37,791 nt of DNA. It comes from Candidatus Solibacter sp. Lineage in GTDB: Bacteria > Acidobacteriota > Terriglobia > Bryobacterales > Bryobacteraceae. Where the stretch lies: the NCBI GenBank assembly GCA_025361425.1, contig JANYAH010000171.1, positions 1 through 37,791 on the forward strand, written 5' to 3'. Positions 24,164-33,558 of this stretch are shown here, one piece after another (positions within the stretch are counted from its first letter, which is position 1; each line of letters starts with the position of its first letter). Position numbers and translations under genes: made by a program. The notes beneath the pieces were generated by a model. It did not search any database. It was given only the letters and a program-made list of their open reading frames with translations, and was not told the DNA's origin.

Positions 24164-27100
24164 CTACCCCGCTACTTTTTCCACGCACGCCGGGCCGCAG
24201 ATCCGTTCGACCGCGGCTTTGAATTCGCGGTCGGGACGGACTGTTGCCGGCACGTCGAGCAGCACGGAGAAATCGCGCGGGGCTTCCAGGCGCAGCCGGA
24301 CGGACGTGGTTCCGGGCTTGCGCTTGAAAAGCTCTTCCAATGCCGCCGCGCGGTCCACACCGCCGTCGCGGCCGATCCACACGCGGATGGCGATCACGCC
24401 GGGAAAATCGATGCGCGCGTTATCCAGCGCCACGATATCCTGCACGGAGAGCTTAGGTGTCGTGTTCTCTTCGGGAAGCACCAGGGCGCGGACCATTACC
24501 ACCGTATCTTCCATTACCTGGCTCGCCAGGCGTTCGTAGTTGGTGGCGAAAAGCAGCGCTTCCAAGCTGCCCGTGCGATCTTCCAGAGCCATCACGCACC
24601 ACGGTTTGCCTTCGCGATTACGTTTGCGCGTGATGTTGGTGAGCACTCCGCAGATAACGACTTCGGTGTTCTTGGCGAGGCCCTCGAGGTTGGAGCTGTC
24701 GTGGCTGGCGAGTTCGGCCACTTTATCCACATAGCCGTCCAGCGGATGGCCGGTGACCCAGAAGCCCAGCAGTTCCTTTTCGCCCACGAGCTTTTCTTTG
24801 TCGGTCCAGTCGGGGACGTTGGGCAGGGGCATGGAGGGCGCTTCGCCGGAATCCAGGACGTCGCCGAAGAGGCCCTCCTGGCCGCTTTCGCGATCGCGTT
24901 GCGCACGCTGGCCGGCTTCCATGGCGCCTTCCACGGCGGCCCACTTCTGGCTGCGCGTGCCCTCCTGGGAATCCATCGCGCCGGCCTTGATCAGGCTTTC
25001 GATCATGCGGCGGTTGACAGAACCGAGATCCACTTTCTCACAGAACTGGTGCAGTGACGTGAAACGTCCCACTTCCGCGCGCGCCTTGCCGATGGCTTCC
25101 ACCGCGGATTGACCCAGGTTCTTCACGGCGCCCATGCCGAAGCGGATGGCTTCGCCATCGGGCGTGAAACTCCACTCGCTGTGGTTTACGTCCGGCGGGA
25201 GTATCGTAATCCCCATTTCCCGGCATTCGTTGATGTATCTGACGATCTTGGCCGTGTTCCCGGTTTCCGAGGTGAGCAGCGCCGCCATGAAGTCCACCGG
25301 ATAGTGGCCTTTCAGGTAGGCGGTCACGAAGGCAAGATATGCGTAGGCGGCCGAGTGCGATTTGTTGAAGCCGTAGCCGGCGAACTGCTCCATCAGGTCG
25401 AAGATCTTCTCGACTTTCTTCTGCGGGAAGCCGCGGTCCAGTGCGCCCTGAATGAAGCGCTCGCGCTGCTTGGCCATCTCTTCGACACTTTTCTTGCCCA
25501 TGGCGCGGCGCAGCAGATCCGCATCGCCCAGCGAATAGCCAGCGATACGGTTGGAGATCTGCATCACCTGTTCCTGGTACACGATGACGCCGTAGGTTTC
25601 TTCCAGCAATTCTTTCAGCTCTGGCAGGTCGTAAACCACAGCCTTGCGGCCCCACTTGCGCTCAATGAAATCGTCCACCATGCCGCCCTGAATCGGGCCT
25701 GGGCGATAGAGCGCATTAAGCGCCGTGAGGTCTTCCAGGCGGCTGGGCTGGTAGCGGCGCAGGATGTCGCGCATGCCGCCGGATTCGAACTGGAACACGC
25801 CGCTGGTGATGCCTTTGCAAAAGACTTCGTAGGTGTCTTTGTCGTCCAGGGGAAGATCTTCCGGGACGATGGTCACGCCGTGGCGCTTTTGGATGAGGCG
25901 CAGCGCGTCATGAATCAGCGTCAGCGTGGTCAGCCCCAGGAAATCCATCTTGAGCAGTTGGAGTTTTGACAGGCCGTTCATGTCGAACTGCGTGACAATT
26001 TCGTCGCGGTTCGTCTTATACAGCGGTACTAAATCGCGCAGCGGGAGCGGCGAGATCACCACGCCGGCGGCGTGAACGGAGCAGTTGCGCGCCAGGCCTT
26101 CCAGCCGGAGAGCCACCTTCAGGACATCGTCGATGCGCGGGTCTTTCTTCGCCGCCTCATTGAAGCCGGGCTCCTGGTCAAAGGCTTCCTGTAGTGAAAT
26201 ATTGAGCGTCGCCGGTACCATCTTGGTGAGGCGCTCCACGTCCGCGAACGGCACGTCGAGCACGCGGCCCACGTCCTTGATGGCGGCGCGCGCGCCCAGC
26301 GTATTGAAGGTGATGATCTGCGCCACCTGCTCGCGACCGTACTTCTGCGTGACGTATTGGATCACCTCGCCGCGCCGGTTCATGCAGAAATCCACGTCGA
26401 CGTCGGGGAAGCTGACGCGCTCGGGGTTGAGGAACCGCTCAAACAGCAGGCCGTATTGCAGCGGGTCGATGTCGGTGATCTCCATGGCGTAGCTCACCAG
26501 GCTGCCGGCCGCCGATCCCCGGCCCGGACCCACCGGAATCCCCTTGTCTTTGGCGTAGCGGATGAAGTCCCAGACCACCAGGAAGTAGCCCGAGAACTTC
26601 ATGTCCTGGATCATCTTGATTTCGCGATCCAGGCGTTCGGCGTACTCGGCCAGGTCGTGCTTAAGCGCACCCTTGACCTGCATGGCTTCCAGGCGCGAGC
26701 GGCGCTTCTCAAAACCCATGCGCGCCACGTATTCAAAGTAGGTGTTGGTGGTGTGCTCGGCCGGGATATCGAAGCGCGGGAATGGGTCCACCACTTTTTC
26801 CAGCTTCACCTGGCAGCGCTGAGCGATATCCCAGGTGCGGTCGACGGCGTCTTCCAACTCGCCGAAGAGCTCCATCATTTCCTCGCGCGTTTTGAGGTAG
26901 AAATCCGGCGTGCTCCAGCGCATCCGGTTGGGGTCGTTGAAGTTCTTGCCGGTCTGGATGCACATCAGGATTTCGTGCGCGCGCGCATCCTCCTTGCGCA
27001 GGTAATGCGAATCGTTGGTGGCCACCAGCGGAAAGCCGGTTTCGCTGGAGAGCCGGACCAGCGCGGGCGTCAGGCGCTTATCCTGCTCCAGGTGGTGATC

Positions 27101-27619
27101 CTGCACTTCGAGGAAGAAATTCTTCTGGCCGAAAATGTCGCCATATTGGTGCGCCATGCGCCGCGCATCGTCATGCTTGTCGGAAAGCAGCGTCTCGGGA
27201 ATGTGGCCGCGCAGGCACGCGGACAGGCCGATCAGTCCCTTCGAATGCGCGGCCAGCAGGTCGGTATCGATGCGGGGTTTGTAGTAGAAGCCTTCCAGGT
27301 ACGCGGTGGAGACCAACTTGATCAGGTTGCGATAGCCTTCCTGGTTTTCGCACAGCAGCACCAGGTGGTTGTAGCGATCGGTATCGCTGCGCATCTTGTG
27401 GCCCTTCTGCGAAACGTATACCTCGCAGCCGATCACCGGATGGATGCCCGACGCTTTGGCCGCGTTATAAAACTTCACCGCGCCGAAGAGATTCCCGTGA
27501 TCGGTCATGGCCACGGCGGGCATCTTCTGCTCGACCATGATCTTCATCAACTGGTCGATATCGCAGGCGCCGTCAAGCAGCGAGTAGTCGGTATGGCAGT
27601 GCAGATGGACGAAGGACAT
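24164..27619 (-). CDS. dnaE: DNA polymerase III alpha subunit
   Basis: The 1151-residue replicative polymerase has an N-terminal PHP domain with intact-looking metal ligands (HLHCHTDYS at 5-14, MTDHGNLFG at 38-46, TNDSHYL at 201-207). The polymerase core includes PGRGSAAGS (365-373) and catalytic acids in FPDVDVDF (404-411). A helix-hairpin-helix, an OB-fold (VVICGVLTNITRKRNREGKPWCVMALEDRTG) and a C-terminal tau-binding region follow. Length is typical of DnaE1. The apparent full set of PHP ligands suggests possible residual proofreading chemistry, which is debated for the family. It is separated from the tiny membrane protein gene by 37 bases without an obvious terminator. Confidence 0.97.
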   Translation of the reverse strand: MSFVHLHCHTDYSLLDGACDIDQLMKIMVEQKMPAVAMTDHGNLFGAVKFYNAAKASGIHPVIGCEVYVSQKGHKMRSDTDRYNHLVLLCENQEGYRNLIKLVSTAYLEGFYYKPRIDTDLLAAHSKGLIGLSACLRGHIPETLLSDKHDDARRMAHQYGDIFGQKNFFLEVQDHHLEQDKRLTPALVRLSSETGFPLVATNDSHYLRKEDARAHEILMCIQTGKNFNDPNRMRWSTPDFYLKTREEMMELFGELEDAVDRTWDIAQRCQVKLEKVVDPFPRFDIPAEHTTNTYFEYVARMGFEKRRSRLEAMQVKGALKHDLAEYAERLDREIKMIQDMKFSGYFLVVWDFIRYAKDKGIPVGPGRGSAAGSLVSYAMEITDIDPLQYGLLFERFLNPERVSFPDVDVDFCMNRRGEVIQYVTQKYGREQVAQIITFNTLGARAAIKDVGRVLDVPFADVERLTKMVPATLNISLQEAFDQEPGFNEAAKKDPRIDDVLKVALRLEGLARNCSVHAAGVVISPLPLRDLVPLYKTNRDEIVTQFDMNGLSKLQLLKMDFLGLTTLTLIHDALRLIQKRHGVTIVPEDLPLDDKDTYEVFCKGITSGVFQFESGGMRDILRRYQPSRLEDLTALNALYRPGPIQGGMVDDFIERKWGRKAVVYDLPELKELLEETYGVIVYQEQVMQISNRIAGYSLGDADLLRRAMGKKSVEEMAKQRERFIQGALDRGFPQKKVEKIFDLMEQFAGYGFNKSHSAAYAYLAFVTAYLKGHYPVDFMAALLTSETGNTAKIVRYINECREMGITILPPDVNHSEWSFTPDGEAIRFGMGAVKNLGQSAVEAIGKARAEVGRFTSLHQFCEKVDLGSVNRRMIESLIKAGAMDSQEGTRSQKWAAVEGAMEAGQRAQRDRESGQEGLFGDVLDSGEAPSMPLPNVPDWTDKEKLVGEKELLGFWVTGHPLDGYVDKVAELASHDSSNLEGLAKNTEVVICGVLTNITRKRNREGKPWCVMALEDRTGSLEALLFATNYERLASQVMEDTVVMVRALVLPEENTTPKLSVQDIVALDNARIDFPGVIAIRVWIGRDGGVDRAAALEELFKRKPGTTSVRLRLEAPRDFSVLLDVPATVRPDREFKAAVERICGPACVEKVAG

Positions 27620-27798
27620 GGTTCAGGCAATTCCTCACAAGTCTTCGGGGGAGATCTGGAGTACCTTCTAGTTTACCGTTTTCCCGTGGGTCGGTGGCAT
27701 CCAGCACTCCTGGAAGCGCCATCAACCTGGGCGGCAACTCGCTAACGAAATGCTTTGTTCGCGACTGTTTACGGCGGGCATGACACAATAATTACGGA

Positions 27799-28695
27799 GT
27801 GAAATATCTGAATATGGACCGGCGCTCTGTGGTTGGGTGGACGGCGGTAGCTCTGTCCGCTCTCTTCGCCTCCTTGGCCGCCTTCTGGGGTGCAGTGGAG
27901 GCATTTCATGAGGGATGGTATTACCGCGATTGGAAGATGAATGTGGCCATGACGCTCGCCCAATACCTGGCTCCGATGCTGGTATTTATGGTGGCGGGTG
28001 TGGTGGCGGTGCGCTGGCCGCGGGTGGGTGCGGCATTGCATCTGGCCTGCGCCGGGGCCGCCGCCATCTACTTTCACGGTGGGGCCACTCTGATTCTGGT
28101 GGCGCCGCTGGCCGTGCTCGCTTTGCTCTACGCTTTCGGGAGCTTCTCGCCAAAGTGGGCGGCGTGTGTGGTGGTTGCCGTCCCCACGTTGACCATGCTG
28201 ATTTCAGGCGCGTACCCCGCTTATCTGGCCTTCGACCGGGTGGATGACGGCGAACGCGGCGCGCGCACCATTCGCGGCAACGGCGTGACCCTGGTGTGGG
28301 CGCCCCCCGGGCCCGGTTGGCCGGACGATGGCGTGAGCTGGGAACATGCTCGCACCACCTGCGATTGCCTGAGCGCCGACGGCCGGGTGGTGCTCCCCGC
28401 CCCCCAGCATGTCTGGCGGTTGCCTACAGCGGATGAGGCCGTGCGCACTGCCGTTCGCCACGGCGGCAATGCCGGCGGCTCCTGGGATGCAAAGGCGCGT
28501 ACCGCCGCCTATCGTGTGCCGCCGAACAAAGAGTCGCCGCTCTGGCGGAAGTACTCAAAGATCGTCTATTGGTGGACGGCGACGGAGCGGGATGAAACCC
28601 ACGCGCTGCGATTTGTGTGGAACGGTCAGGTCCGTGCCACCCTCAAAAAGGCACATTGGGGGTACCTGGCCTATCGGTGCGTGAGAGGTGAGTGA
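27799..28695 (+). CDS. Membrane protein fused to a C-terminal DUF1566-like domain
   Basis: The 298-residue protein (GTG start at 27799, or ATG at 27814) has about four N-terminal membrane helices (roughly residues 12-35, 50-70, 80-100 and 105-140). A soluble C-terminal domain follows with VSWEHARTTCDCLSADGR, WRLPTADEAVRTAVRHGG, VYWWTATERDETHALRFVWNG and YRCVRGE. The WRLPT...YW-ST...RCVR phrasing matches DUF1566/Lcl, a C-type-lectin-related fold also seen in FGE-like proteins. The C-terminal domain probably faces the periplasm. The function is unknown. It ends seven bases before the tRNA-Arg gene on the opposite strand. Confidence 0.75.
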   Translation: MKYLNMDRRSVVGWTAVALSALFASLAAFWGAVEAFHEGWYYRDWKMNVAMTLAQYLAPMLVFMVAGVVAVRWPRVGAALHLACAGAAAIYFHGGATLILVAPLAVLALLYAFGSFSPKWAACVVVAVPTLTMLISGAYPAYLAFDRVDDGERGARTIRGNGVTLVWAPPGPGWPDDGVSWEHARTTCDCLSADGRVVLPAPQHVWRLPTADEAVRTAVRHGGNAGGSWDAKARTAAYRVPPNKESPLWRKYSKIVYWWTATERDETHALRFVWNGQVRATLKKAHWGYLAYRCVRGE

Positions 28696-28701
28696 GAAGT
28701 C

Positions 28702-28778
28702 TGGTAGGGACGGGCAGATTCGAACTGCCGACCTGTCGCTTAGGAGGCGGCCGCTCTATCCATCTGAGCTACGTCCCC
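28702..28778 (-). tRNA. tRNA-Arg (anticodon CCT)
   Basis: The 77-base minus-strand tRNA has acceptor GGGGACG pairing with CGTCCCT (a G-U pair at 1-72) and D-arm GCTC/GAGC. The anticodon loop CTCCTAA gives anticodon CCT, the T-arm is GGCAG-TTCGAAT-CTGCC, discriminator A is present and CCA is encoded. The anticodon stem carries one C-A mismatch (28-42). Confidence 0.93.
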
Positions 28779-28788
28779 ACTCATACAG

Positions 28789-28794
28789 ATTGTA
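28789..28794 (-). promoter_or_regulatory. -10 element for tRNA-Arg
   Basis: TACAAT on the minus strand lies 10 bases before the tRNA 5' end, just after the purD stop codon. No recognisable -35 hexamer accompanies it. Confidence 0.4.
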
Positions 28795-28797
28795 CCT

Positions 28798-30015
28798 TTA
28801 AAGCGCTGAGCTTCTCCCCAGACCTTTGTTTCCGATATCGTGGCGGTAGTGCATCCCCTCGAACTCGATGTGACGGACGCCTTCGTAGGCGGCGGCGATG
28901 GCGGCCGGAAGGTCTGGCCCGGAAGCCGTGACTCCCAGGACGCGGCCTCCCGAAGTCTCCAAACGGCTATGCAGTACGCGGGTCCCGGCGTGGAAGACCG
29001 TGGCGCCTTTTGCTACGGCCATTTGCAGTCCACGGATCTCCTTGCCGGTTTCGTACTCGCCGGGGTAGCCGGCGGAGGCGAGGACCACGCAGACACTCGG
29101 TCCGGCATGCCAGGCGAGCTTGTGCCCGGCGAGTTTACCCTCGCTTGCGGCCAGTAGCGCGGGTACGAAATCCGATTCCATGCGGTGCATCAACGGCTGC
29201 GTCTCCGGGTCGCCCAGCCGGACGTTGAACTCCAGCACCTTTGGGCCGTCGGCCGTGATCATTAGGCCGGCGTAGAGGAAGCCGGTGAAGTTCATGGCTT
29301 CGACGGTCGGGTAGATGACCTGGTCCATCACCATGCGGGTGTGCGCCTCGCTCAGGATGCCGGCATCGCAATAGGCGCCCATGCCTCCGGTGTTGGGACC
29401 TTGGTCGTGATCGAAAACGGCTTTGTGGTCCTGGCTGGCGGCCAGCGGCAGAGCGTCGCGCCCGTCGCAGAGCGCGATGAAGCTGACCTCTTCGCCGGTC
29501 AGAAACTCCTCGATCACCAGTCTGCCCTTCAGAGTGGCCAGGGCGGCTTCCGCCTCCGCGGCATTGTGCGCTACAACCACGCCTTTTCCCGCCGCCAGAC
29601 CGTCGGCCTTCAGGACCACTGGAAAGCCGAAGCGTCCCAGTGCCATGCGCGCGTGGGAGGCGTCCTCAACCGTGGTATAGGCGGGGGTCGGTATTCCCCT
29701 TTGTTGTAAAAAGTCCTTTGCAAAAATCTTGCTGCCTTCCAGGCGGGCCGCCTCGGCGTTCGGCCCGACGATGCGCAAGCCGCGCGCGCGGAATGCGTCC
29801 ACCACGCCAGCCACCAGCGGTACTTCCGGTCCGACCACCGTCAGGTCCGCGGCGATGCGGAGGGCCGCATCCAGCGGCTCTCCCGGGATGCAGGTCGCCA
29901 CCCGCGCCATGCCCGGATTTCCGGGGCACGCAAACACCTCGACGCCTTCCGACTGTGCCAGTTTCCAGCACAGGGCATGCTCTCTTCCGCCGCTACCGAT
30001 AACGAGTATCTTCAT
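28798..30015 (-). CDS. purD: Phosphoribosylamine-glycine ligase (GARS)
   Basis: The 405-residue enzyme of de novo purine synthesis ligates glycine to phosphoribosylamine with ATP. The start at 30015 gives the family beginning [22 protein letters not shown]-grasp features follow: [69 protein letters not shown] and [19 protein letters not shown]. An in-frame upstream extension to 30138 lies inside mnmG and is rejected. Its start codon is only 10-19 bases from the divergent mnmG start, leaving no room for ordinary promoters between the genes. Confidence 0.96.
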   Translation of the reverse strand: MKILVIGSGGREHALCWKLAQSEGVEVFACPGNPGMARVATCIPGEPLDAALRIAADLTVVGPEVPLVAGVVDAFRARGLRIVGPNAEAARLEGSKIFAKDFLQQRGIPTPAYTTVEDASHARMALGRFGFPVVLKADGLAAGKGVVVAHNAAEAEAALATLKGRLVIEEFLTGEEVSFIALCDGRDALPLAASQDHKAVFDHDQGPNTGGMGAYCDAGILSEAHTRMVMDQVIYPTVEAMNFTGFLYAGLMITADGPKVLEFNVRLGDPETQPLMHRMESDFVPALLAASEGKLAGHKLAWHAGPSVCVVLASAGYPGEYETGKEIRGLQMAVAKGATVFHAGTRVLHSRLETSGGRVLGVTASGPDLPAAIAAAYEGVRHIEFEGMHYRHDIGNKGLGRSSAL

Positions 30016-30021
30016 ACACCT

Positions 30022-30027
30022 TACAAT
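30022..30027 (+). promoter_or_regulatory. Candidate -10 element implying a leaderless mnmG transcript
   Basis: TACAAT lies 7 bases before the mnmG ATG at 30035, so transcription would begin at or next to the start codon. No good -35 hexamer is seen (ATAACG at the expected place), and the call rests on the -10 alone. Confidence 0.35.
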
Positions 30028-30034
30028 GGTAGCA

Positions 30035-31834
30035 ATGCCCGACCGGTACGACGTCGTAGTCATCGGCGCCGGCCACGCCGGCTGTGAAGCCGCGCGCGCC
30101 TGCGCCCGCCTTGGCCTGCGCACGGCCATGGTCACCATGAACCTGGACCTGATCGCTCAGATGAGCTGCAACCCGGCCATCGGCGGCATCGCCAAGGGTC
30201 ATTTGGTGCGCGAGATCGACGCGTTGGGCGGCGTCATGGGTGAAATCGCCGATTCGGTGGGCATCCAGTTCCGCTTGCTGAATACGTCGCGCGGTCCGGC
30301 GGTGTGGTCGCCGCGGGCGCAGATGGACAAGAAGTTGTATCGCTTCCGCATGCGCGAGGTGTTGGAGGCGGAGCCGAATCTGCGCATCAAGCAGGCGGAG
30401 GTGGCCGCACTGAAGATGGGTGAAGACCGTCGCGTGACCGGGGTTTTGCTGCGCGATGGGCGAACGGTAGAGGCGAGCGCGGTGATTGTCACCACCGGGA
30501 CGTTCCTCAACGGGTTGGCGCACGTCGGCGAGATGACGTATAGCTGCGGGCGGAATGGCGAAGCGCCTTCGCAGTTGCTCGGGGACCAACTGCGCACCCT
30601 GGGGTTGAATTGGACGCGGTTGAAGACCGGGACACCGCCGCGGCTCGACGGACGAACTATAGACTGGTCCCAATTTGAACCGCAACCCGGGGATCGGGAG
30701 CCTACACCGTTCTCCTTCATGACTCAGCGGATCGACCGGCCGCAAATTCAGTGCCACGTGGGGTACACCACCGAGGAGACACGGCGTGTGCTGCTGGAAG
30801 CGATCCCGCGCTCTCCTTTATATAGTGGTCAGATTTCGGGGGTTGGCCCACGGTATTGCCCCTCAATTGAGGACAAGATCGTCAAATTCCCAGACAAACC
30901 GCGTCACCAGATATTTCTAGAACCAGAAGGCCTGGATACGAATGAGGTTTACGTCAACGGCATGTCGACCAGTATGCCGATCGATGTGCAGGCGGCGATG
31001 CTGGCTTCGGTACCTGGATTGGAAGGGGCGGAGATGATTCGTCCCGGATACGCTATTGAGTATGATGCGATCGACCCGCGGGAACTGCATCATACGTTGG
31101 AAGTGAAGTCGATTCCGGGGCTGTATCTGGCGGGGCAGATCAACGGCACTTCCGGTTACGAGGAGGCGGGGTGTCAGGGTCTGATGGCGGGGCTCAACGC
31201 CGCCGCGCGGTTGGGAGGCCAGGATGCCGTGGTTGTGGGCCGGATGGAGGGGTATATCGGGATCCTGATTGACGATCTGATCACGAAGGGTGCCGACGAG
31301 CCGTACCGGATGTTCACCTCTCGGGCAGAGTTCCGGTTGCACCTGAGGATCGACAATGCGGATACCCGCCTGACACCGATGGGGAGGAGGGCCGGGTTGG
31401 TGAGTGATGAGCGGTGGGAGGTGTTTACCCGGAAGCAGCGCCAGAAGGAGCTTTTGTCGCAGGCGCTGGAGAAGCACCGCAACGGGCAATGGTTGAAGCG
31501 GACCGAAGCATCGATCACGGAGATTGTGCCGTGGATTGAAGAAGTGCTTGGCGAAGCGCCAGTGCGGGGTCTGTTGGCGACGATTGAAACGGAGATCAAG
31601 TACGGCGGCTACATTCAGCAGCAGGAGCGGCAAATGGAGCGGATGAAGGATGCGGAGCGTCGTCCAATTCCCGCGGACTTTGGGTTCCGGGGCATTCCTG
31701 GGCTTTCTCGCGAAGTGCAGGACAAACTGGAGCAGGTCAGGCCCGCCACACTTGGTCAGGCGGGCCGCATACCTGGTGTGACGCCGGCCGCGGTTGCGGT
31801 TTTGGATTGTTATTTGAGTCTGAGCCGGCAGTAA
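30035..31834 (+). CDS. mnmG: tRNA uridine-5-carboxymethylaminomethyl(34) synthesis enzyme MnmG
   Basis: The 599-residue FAD protein installs the wobble-uridine modification together with MnmE. Motifs: dinucleotide-binding [69 protein letters not shown]-type segment ([11 protein letters not shown]), [11 protein letters not shown], and the C-terminal helical domain ending [19 protein letters not shown] 30035 fits the family start [14 protein letters not shown] 30026 is possible. The usual neighbour rsmG is missing, and parS sites and parA follow directly. Confidence 0.96.
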   Translation: MPDRYDVVVIGAGHAGCEAARACARLGLRTAMVTMNLDLIAQMSCNPAIGGIAKGHLVREIDALGGVMGEIADSVGIQFRLLNTSRGPAVWSPRAQMDKKLYRFRMREVLEAEPNLRIKQAEVAALKMGEDRRVTGVLLRDGRTVEASAVIVTTGTFLNGLAHVGEMTYSCGRNGEAPSQLLGDQLRTLGLNWTRLKTGTPPRLDGRTIDWSQFEPQPGDREPTPFSFMTQRIDRPQIQCHVGYTTEETRRVLLEAIPRSPLYSGQISGVGPRYCPSIEDKIVKFPDKPRHQIFLEPEGLDTNEVYVNGMSTSMPIDVQAAMLASVPGLEGAEMIRPGYAIEYDAIDPRELHHTLEVKSIPGLYLAGQINGTSGYEEAGCQGLMAGLNAAARLGGQDAVVVGRMEGYIGILIDDLITKGADEPYRMFTSRAEFRLHLRIDNADTRLTPMGRRAGLVSDERWEVFTRKQRQKELLSQALEKHRNGQWLKRTEASITEIVPWIEEVLGEAPVRGLLATIETEIKYGGYIQQQERQMERMKDAERRPIPADFGFRGIPGLSREVQDKLEQVRPATLGQAGRIPGVTPAAVAVLDCYLSLSRQ

Positions 31835-31842
31835 TCGGGGGC

Positions 31843-31858
31843 TGTTTCACGTGAAACA
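31843..31858. promoter_or_regulatory. parS: parS site 1 (ParB binding)
   Basis: TGTTTCACGTGAAACA is an exact match to the 16-bp parS palindrome. It lies just after mnmG and upstream of parA. Confidence 0.95.
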
Positions 31859-31866
31859 GGGTAGAT

Positions 31867-31895
31867 TTGTTTCACGTGAAACAGCGTGTTAGTAT
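31867..31895 (+). promoter_or_regulatory. Candidate parA promoter overlapping parS 2
   Basis: TTGTTT (31867-31872), a 17-base spacer and TAGTAT (31890-31895) fit a weak sigma-70 promoter. The predicted start falls at about 31902, on the TTG start codon of parA, so the message may be leaderless. Confidence 0.4.
31868..31883. promoter_or_regulatory. parS: parS site 2 (ParB binding)
   Basis: A second perfect parS palindrome lies nine bases after the first (centres 25 bp apart). It overlaps the candidate -35 region of parA, so ParB loading here could repress parAB. Confidence 0.95.
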
Positions 31896-31901
31896 GACCG
31901 C

Positions 31902-32693
31902 TTGAGCAGAGTCTTCGCTATTGCCAACCAAAAGGGCGGCGTCGGGAAAACCACGACCGCCATCAATCTCGCCGCCGCCCTGGCAGCCAACGACATGCGC
32001 GTCCTTCTGGTGGATTCCGACCCTCAAGGCAACGCCACCAGCGGCCTAGGTGTCTCCAAAGACCCGGACAAACCCAGCCTCTATCACGTCCTTCTCGGGG
32101 ACACACATCCCAAGGACGCCATACGCTCCACCGAATTCGAAGGTCTCGACATCATCACCGCCGACAAAAACCTGGTCGGATCCAACCTGGAACTCGTCGA
32201 CCTCCCCAATCGTGAGTACCGCCTCCGCGAACGATTGGCCGAAATCCGCGACCTTTACCAGTTCATTCTGATCGATTGCCCCCCTGCCCTGGATCTGCTC
32301 ACCCTCAATGCCCTACTCGCCGCGGATTCCGTTCTCGTCCCCATCCAGTGCGAGTTCTTCGCCCTGGAGGGCGTCTCGGAACTCATGGATACGATCGACC
32401 GTATCCGCGAAGCCTTCCAACACCCCCTTGCCATCGAAGGCATCCTGCTCACCATGTACGACGACCGAACCAACCTCACCCGTCAGGTGGCCGCCGACCT
32501 TCGGGATTTCTTCAAGGATGAAGTCTTCCGCACCGTCATCCCCCGCAGCATCCGTTTGGCTGAAGCACCCAGTTTCGGCAAGCCCATCCTCACTTACGAC
32601 CCCCGATCCAAGGGGGCGGAAAGCTATATCAAACTCGCCAAAGAGATCCTCAACCATGAGCAAACCCGAACATCCGCGTCAAGCGCTCGGTAA
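31902..32693 (+). CDS. parA: Chromosome-partitioning ATPase ParA (Soj)
   Basis: The 263-residue protein has the deviant Walker A NQKGGVGKTTTAINLAAALA, followed by VLLVDSDPQGNATSGLG and Walker B-like LIDCPPALDLLTLNALLAADSVLVPIQCEFFALEGVSEL. No DNA-binding N-terminal extension is present, so it is the chromosomal Soj type. The only usable start in this frame is TTG at 31902, since a stop codon lies 12 bases upstream. ParA forms nucleoid-associated dimers that move ParB-parS complexes. It overlaps parB by 38 bases. Confidence 0.96.
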   Translation: MSRVFAIANQKGGVGKTTTAINLAAALAANDMRVLLVDSDPQGNATSGLGVSKDPDKPSLYHVLLGDTHPKDAIRSTEFEGLDIITADKNLVGSNLELVDLPNREYRLRERLAEIRDLYQFILIDCPPALDLLTLNALLAADSVLVPIQCEFFALEGVSELMDTIDRIREAFQHPLAIEGILLTMYDDRTNLTRQVAADLRDFFKDEVFRTVIPRSIRLAEAPSFGKPILTYDPRSKGAESYIKLAKEILNHEQTRTSASSAR

Positions 32694-33558
32694 AGGAATG
32701 GGCGCGCTTCTGCCCACCCGTTCCCACACCCCACCGCTGGCGCTCGTACCCGCTGCGCCGGCCGAGCCTGGCGAGTCTTCGCTGTCCATCCCGATCGACC
32801 AGATTCAGCCGAATCCACTCCAACCCCGGCGCGTCTTCCAGGACAACCGCTTGGAGGAACTGGCTCAATCGATTCGCGCCAACGGCATTATCCAACCCCT
32901 GGTAGTCCGCTACGTCAACGGCCACTACCAATTGGTGGCGGGCGAACGAAGGTGGCGCGCCGCCAAACTCGCGGACATGACAACGGTTCCCGTGGTTGTC
33001 CGCGAAATTCCCGACAACCGGTTACTAGAGATCACGCTGATCGAGAACATTCAGCGCGAAGATCTCAACCCCATGGAGACCGCCAGCGCCTTCGCCCGCA
33101 TGTCGGCCGAACTCAACCTGAATGCGGAAACCATCGGACTGCGCACCGGCAAAGACCGCACCACGGTCATCAACCTGATGCGTTTGCTTCAACTTCCGCC
33201 TGAGATCCAGCAAGTCATATCCGACGGCAAACTTACCGCCGGTCACGGACGCTGCCTGCTCAGCCTGCCCAACGCCGACCTACAACGCGAAGTCTCCGAG
33301 CGCGCCATCGAAGGCACTTGGTCGGTACGCCAAATCGAACGCACCTGCGCCAGGATGACGGCCGGGAAAACTCCCAAGCACGTCGATGAGGTCAAGGTAG
33401 ATCCCAACGTAAAAGCGGCCATCCTGGAAATGGAGCGAAAACTGGGGACGCGAATCCACGTAAAGGAAGGCGCACGCGGACGCGGCAAAATCGAAATTGA
33501 ATACTATTCCGCCGAAGACTTGGACCGGATCTACGACACAATCATGGGGGAGCCTTAA
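32656..33558 (+). CDS. parB: Chromosome-partitioning protein ParB (Spo0J)
   Basis: The 300-residue protein starts at the ATG at 32656, inside the parA 3' end. The N-terminus GKGMGALLP is the ParA-interacting region. CTP-binding motifs are ANGIIQPLVVR, AGERRWRAAKLA and ENIQREDLNPMETA. A helix-turn-helix (AETIGLRTGKDRTTVINLMRLLQLP) binds parS, and the C-terminal dimerisation segment ends RIYDTIMGEP. It loads at the parS sites just upstream of parA and spreads as a CTP-gated clamp. Two local perfect sites make this a likely nucleation point close to the origin. Confidence 0.96.
   Translation: MSKPEHPRQALGKGMGALLPTRSHTPPLALVPAAPAEPGESSLSIPIDQIQPNPLQPRRVFQDNRLEELAQSIRANGIIQPLVVRYVNGHYQLVAGERRWRAAKLADMTTVPVVVREIPDNRLLEITLIENIQREDLNPMETASAFARMSAELNLNAETIGLRTGKDRTTVINLMRLLQLPPEIQQVISDGKLTAGHGRCLLSLPNADLQREVSERAIEGTWSVRQIERTCARMTAGKTPKHVDEVKVDPNVKAAILEMERKLGTRIHVKEGARGRGKIEIEYYSAEDLDRIYDTIMGEP

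Noticed and set aside
26357-27745. 462-codon plus-strand open frame antisense to dnaE
   Set aside because: Composition (His/Gln/Val/Gly-rich) is the mirror of dnaE codons and no motif is present.
29729-30034. In-frame N-terminal extension of mnmG
   Set aside because: It lies inside purD on the other strand and the family start with the FAD-binding motif is at 30035.
31843-31883. Paired CACGTG palindromes as a transposon end or attachment site
   Set aside because: Exact parS consensus directly upstream of parAB gives a complete explanation.
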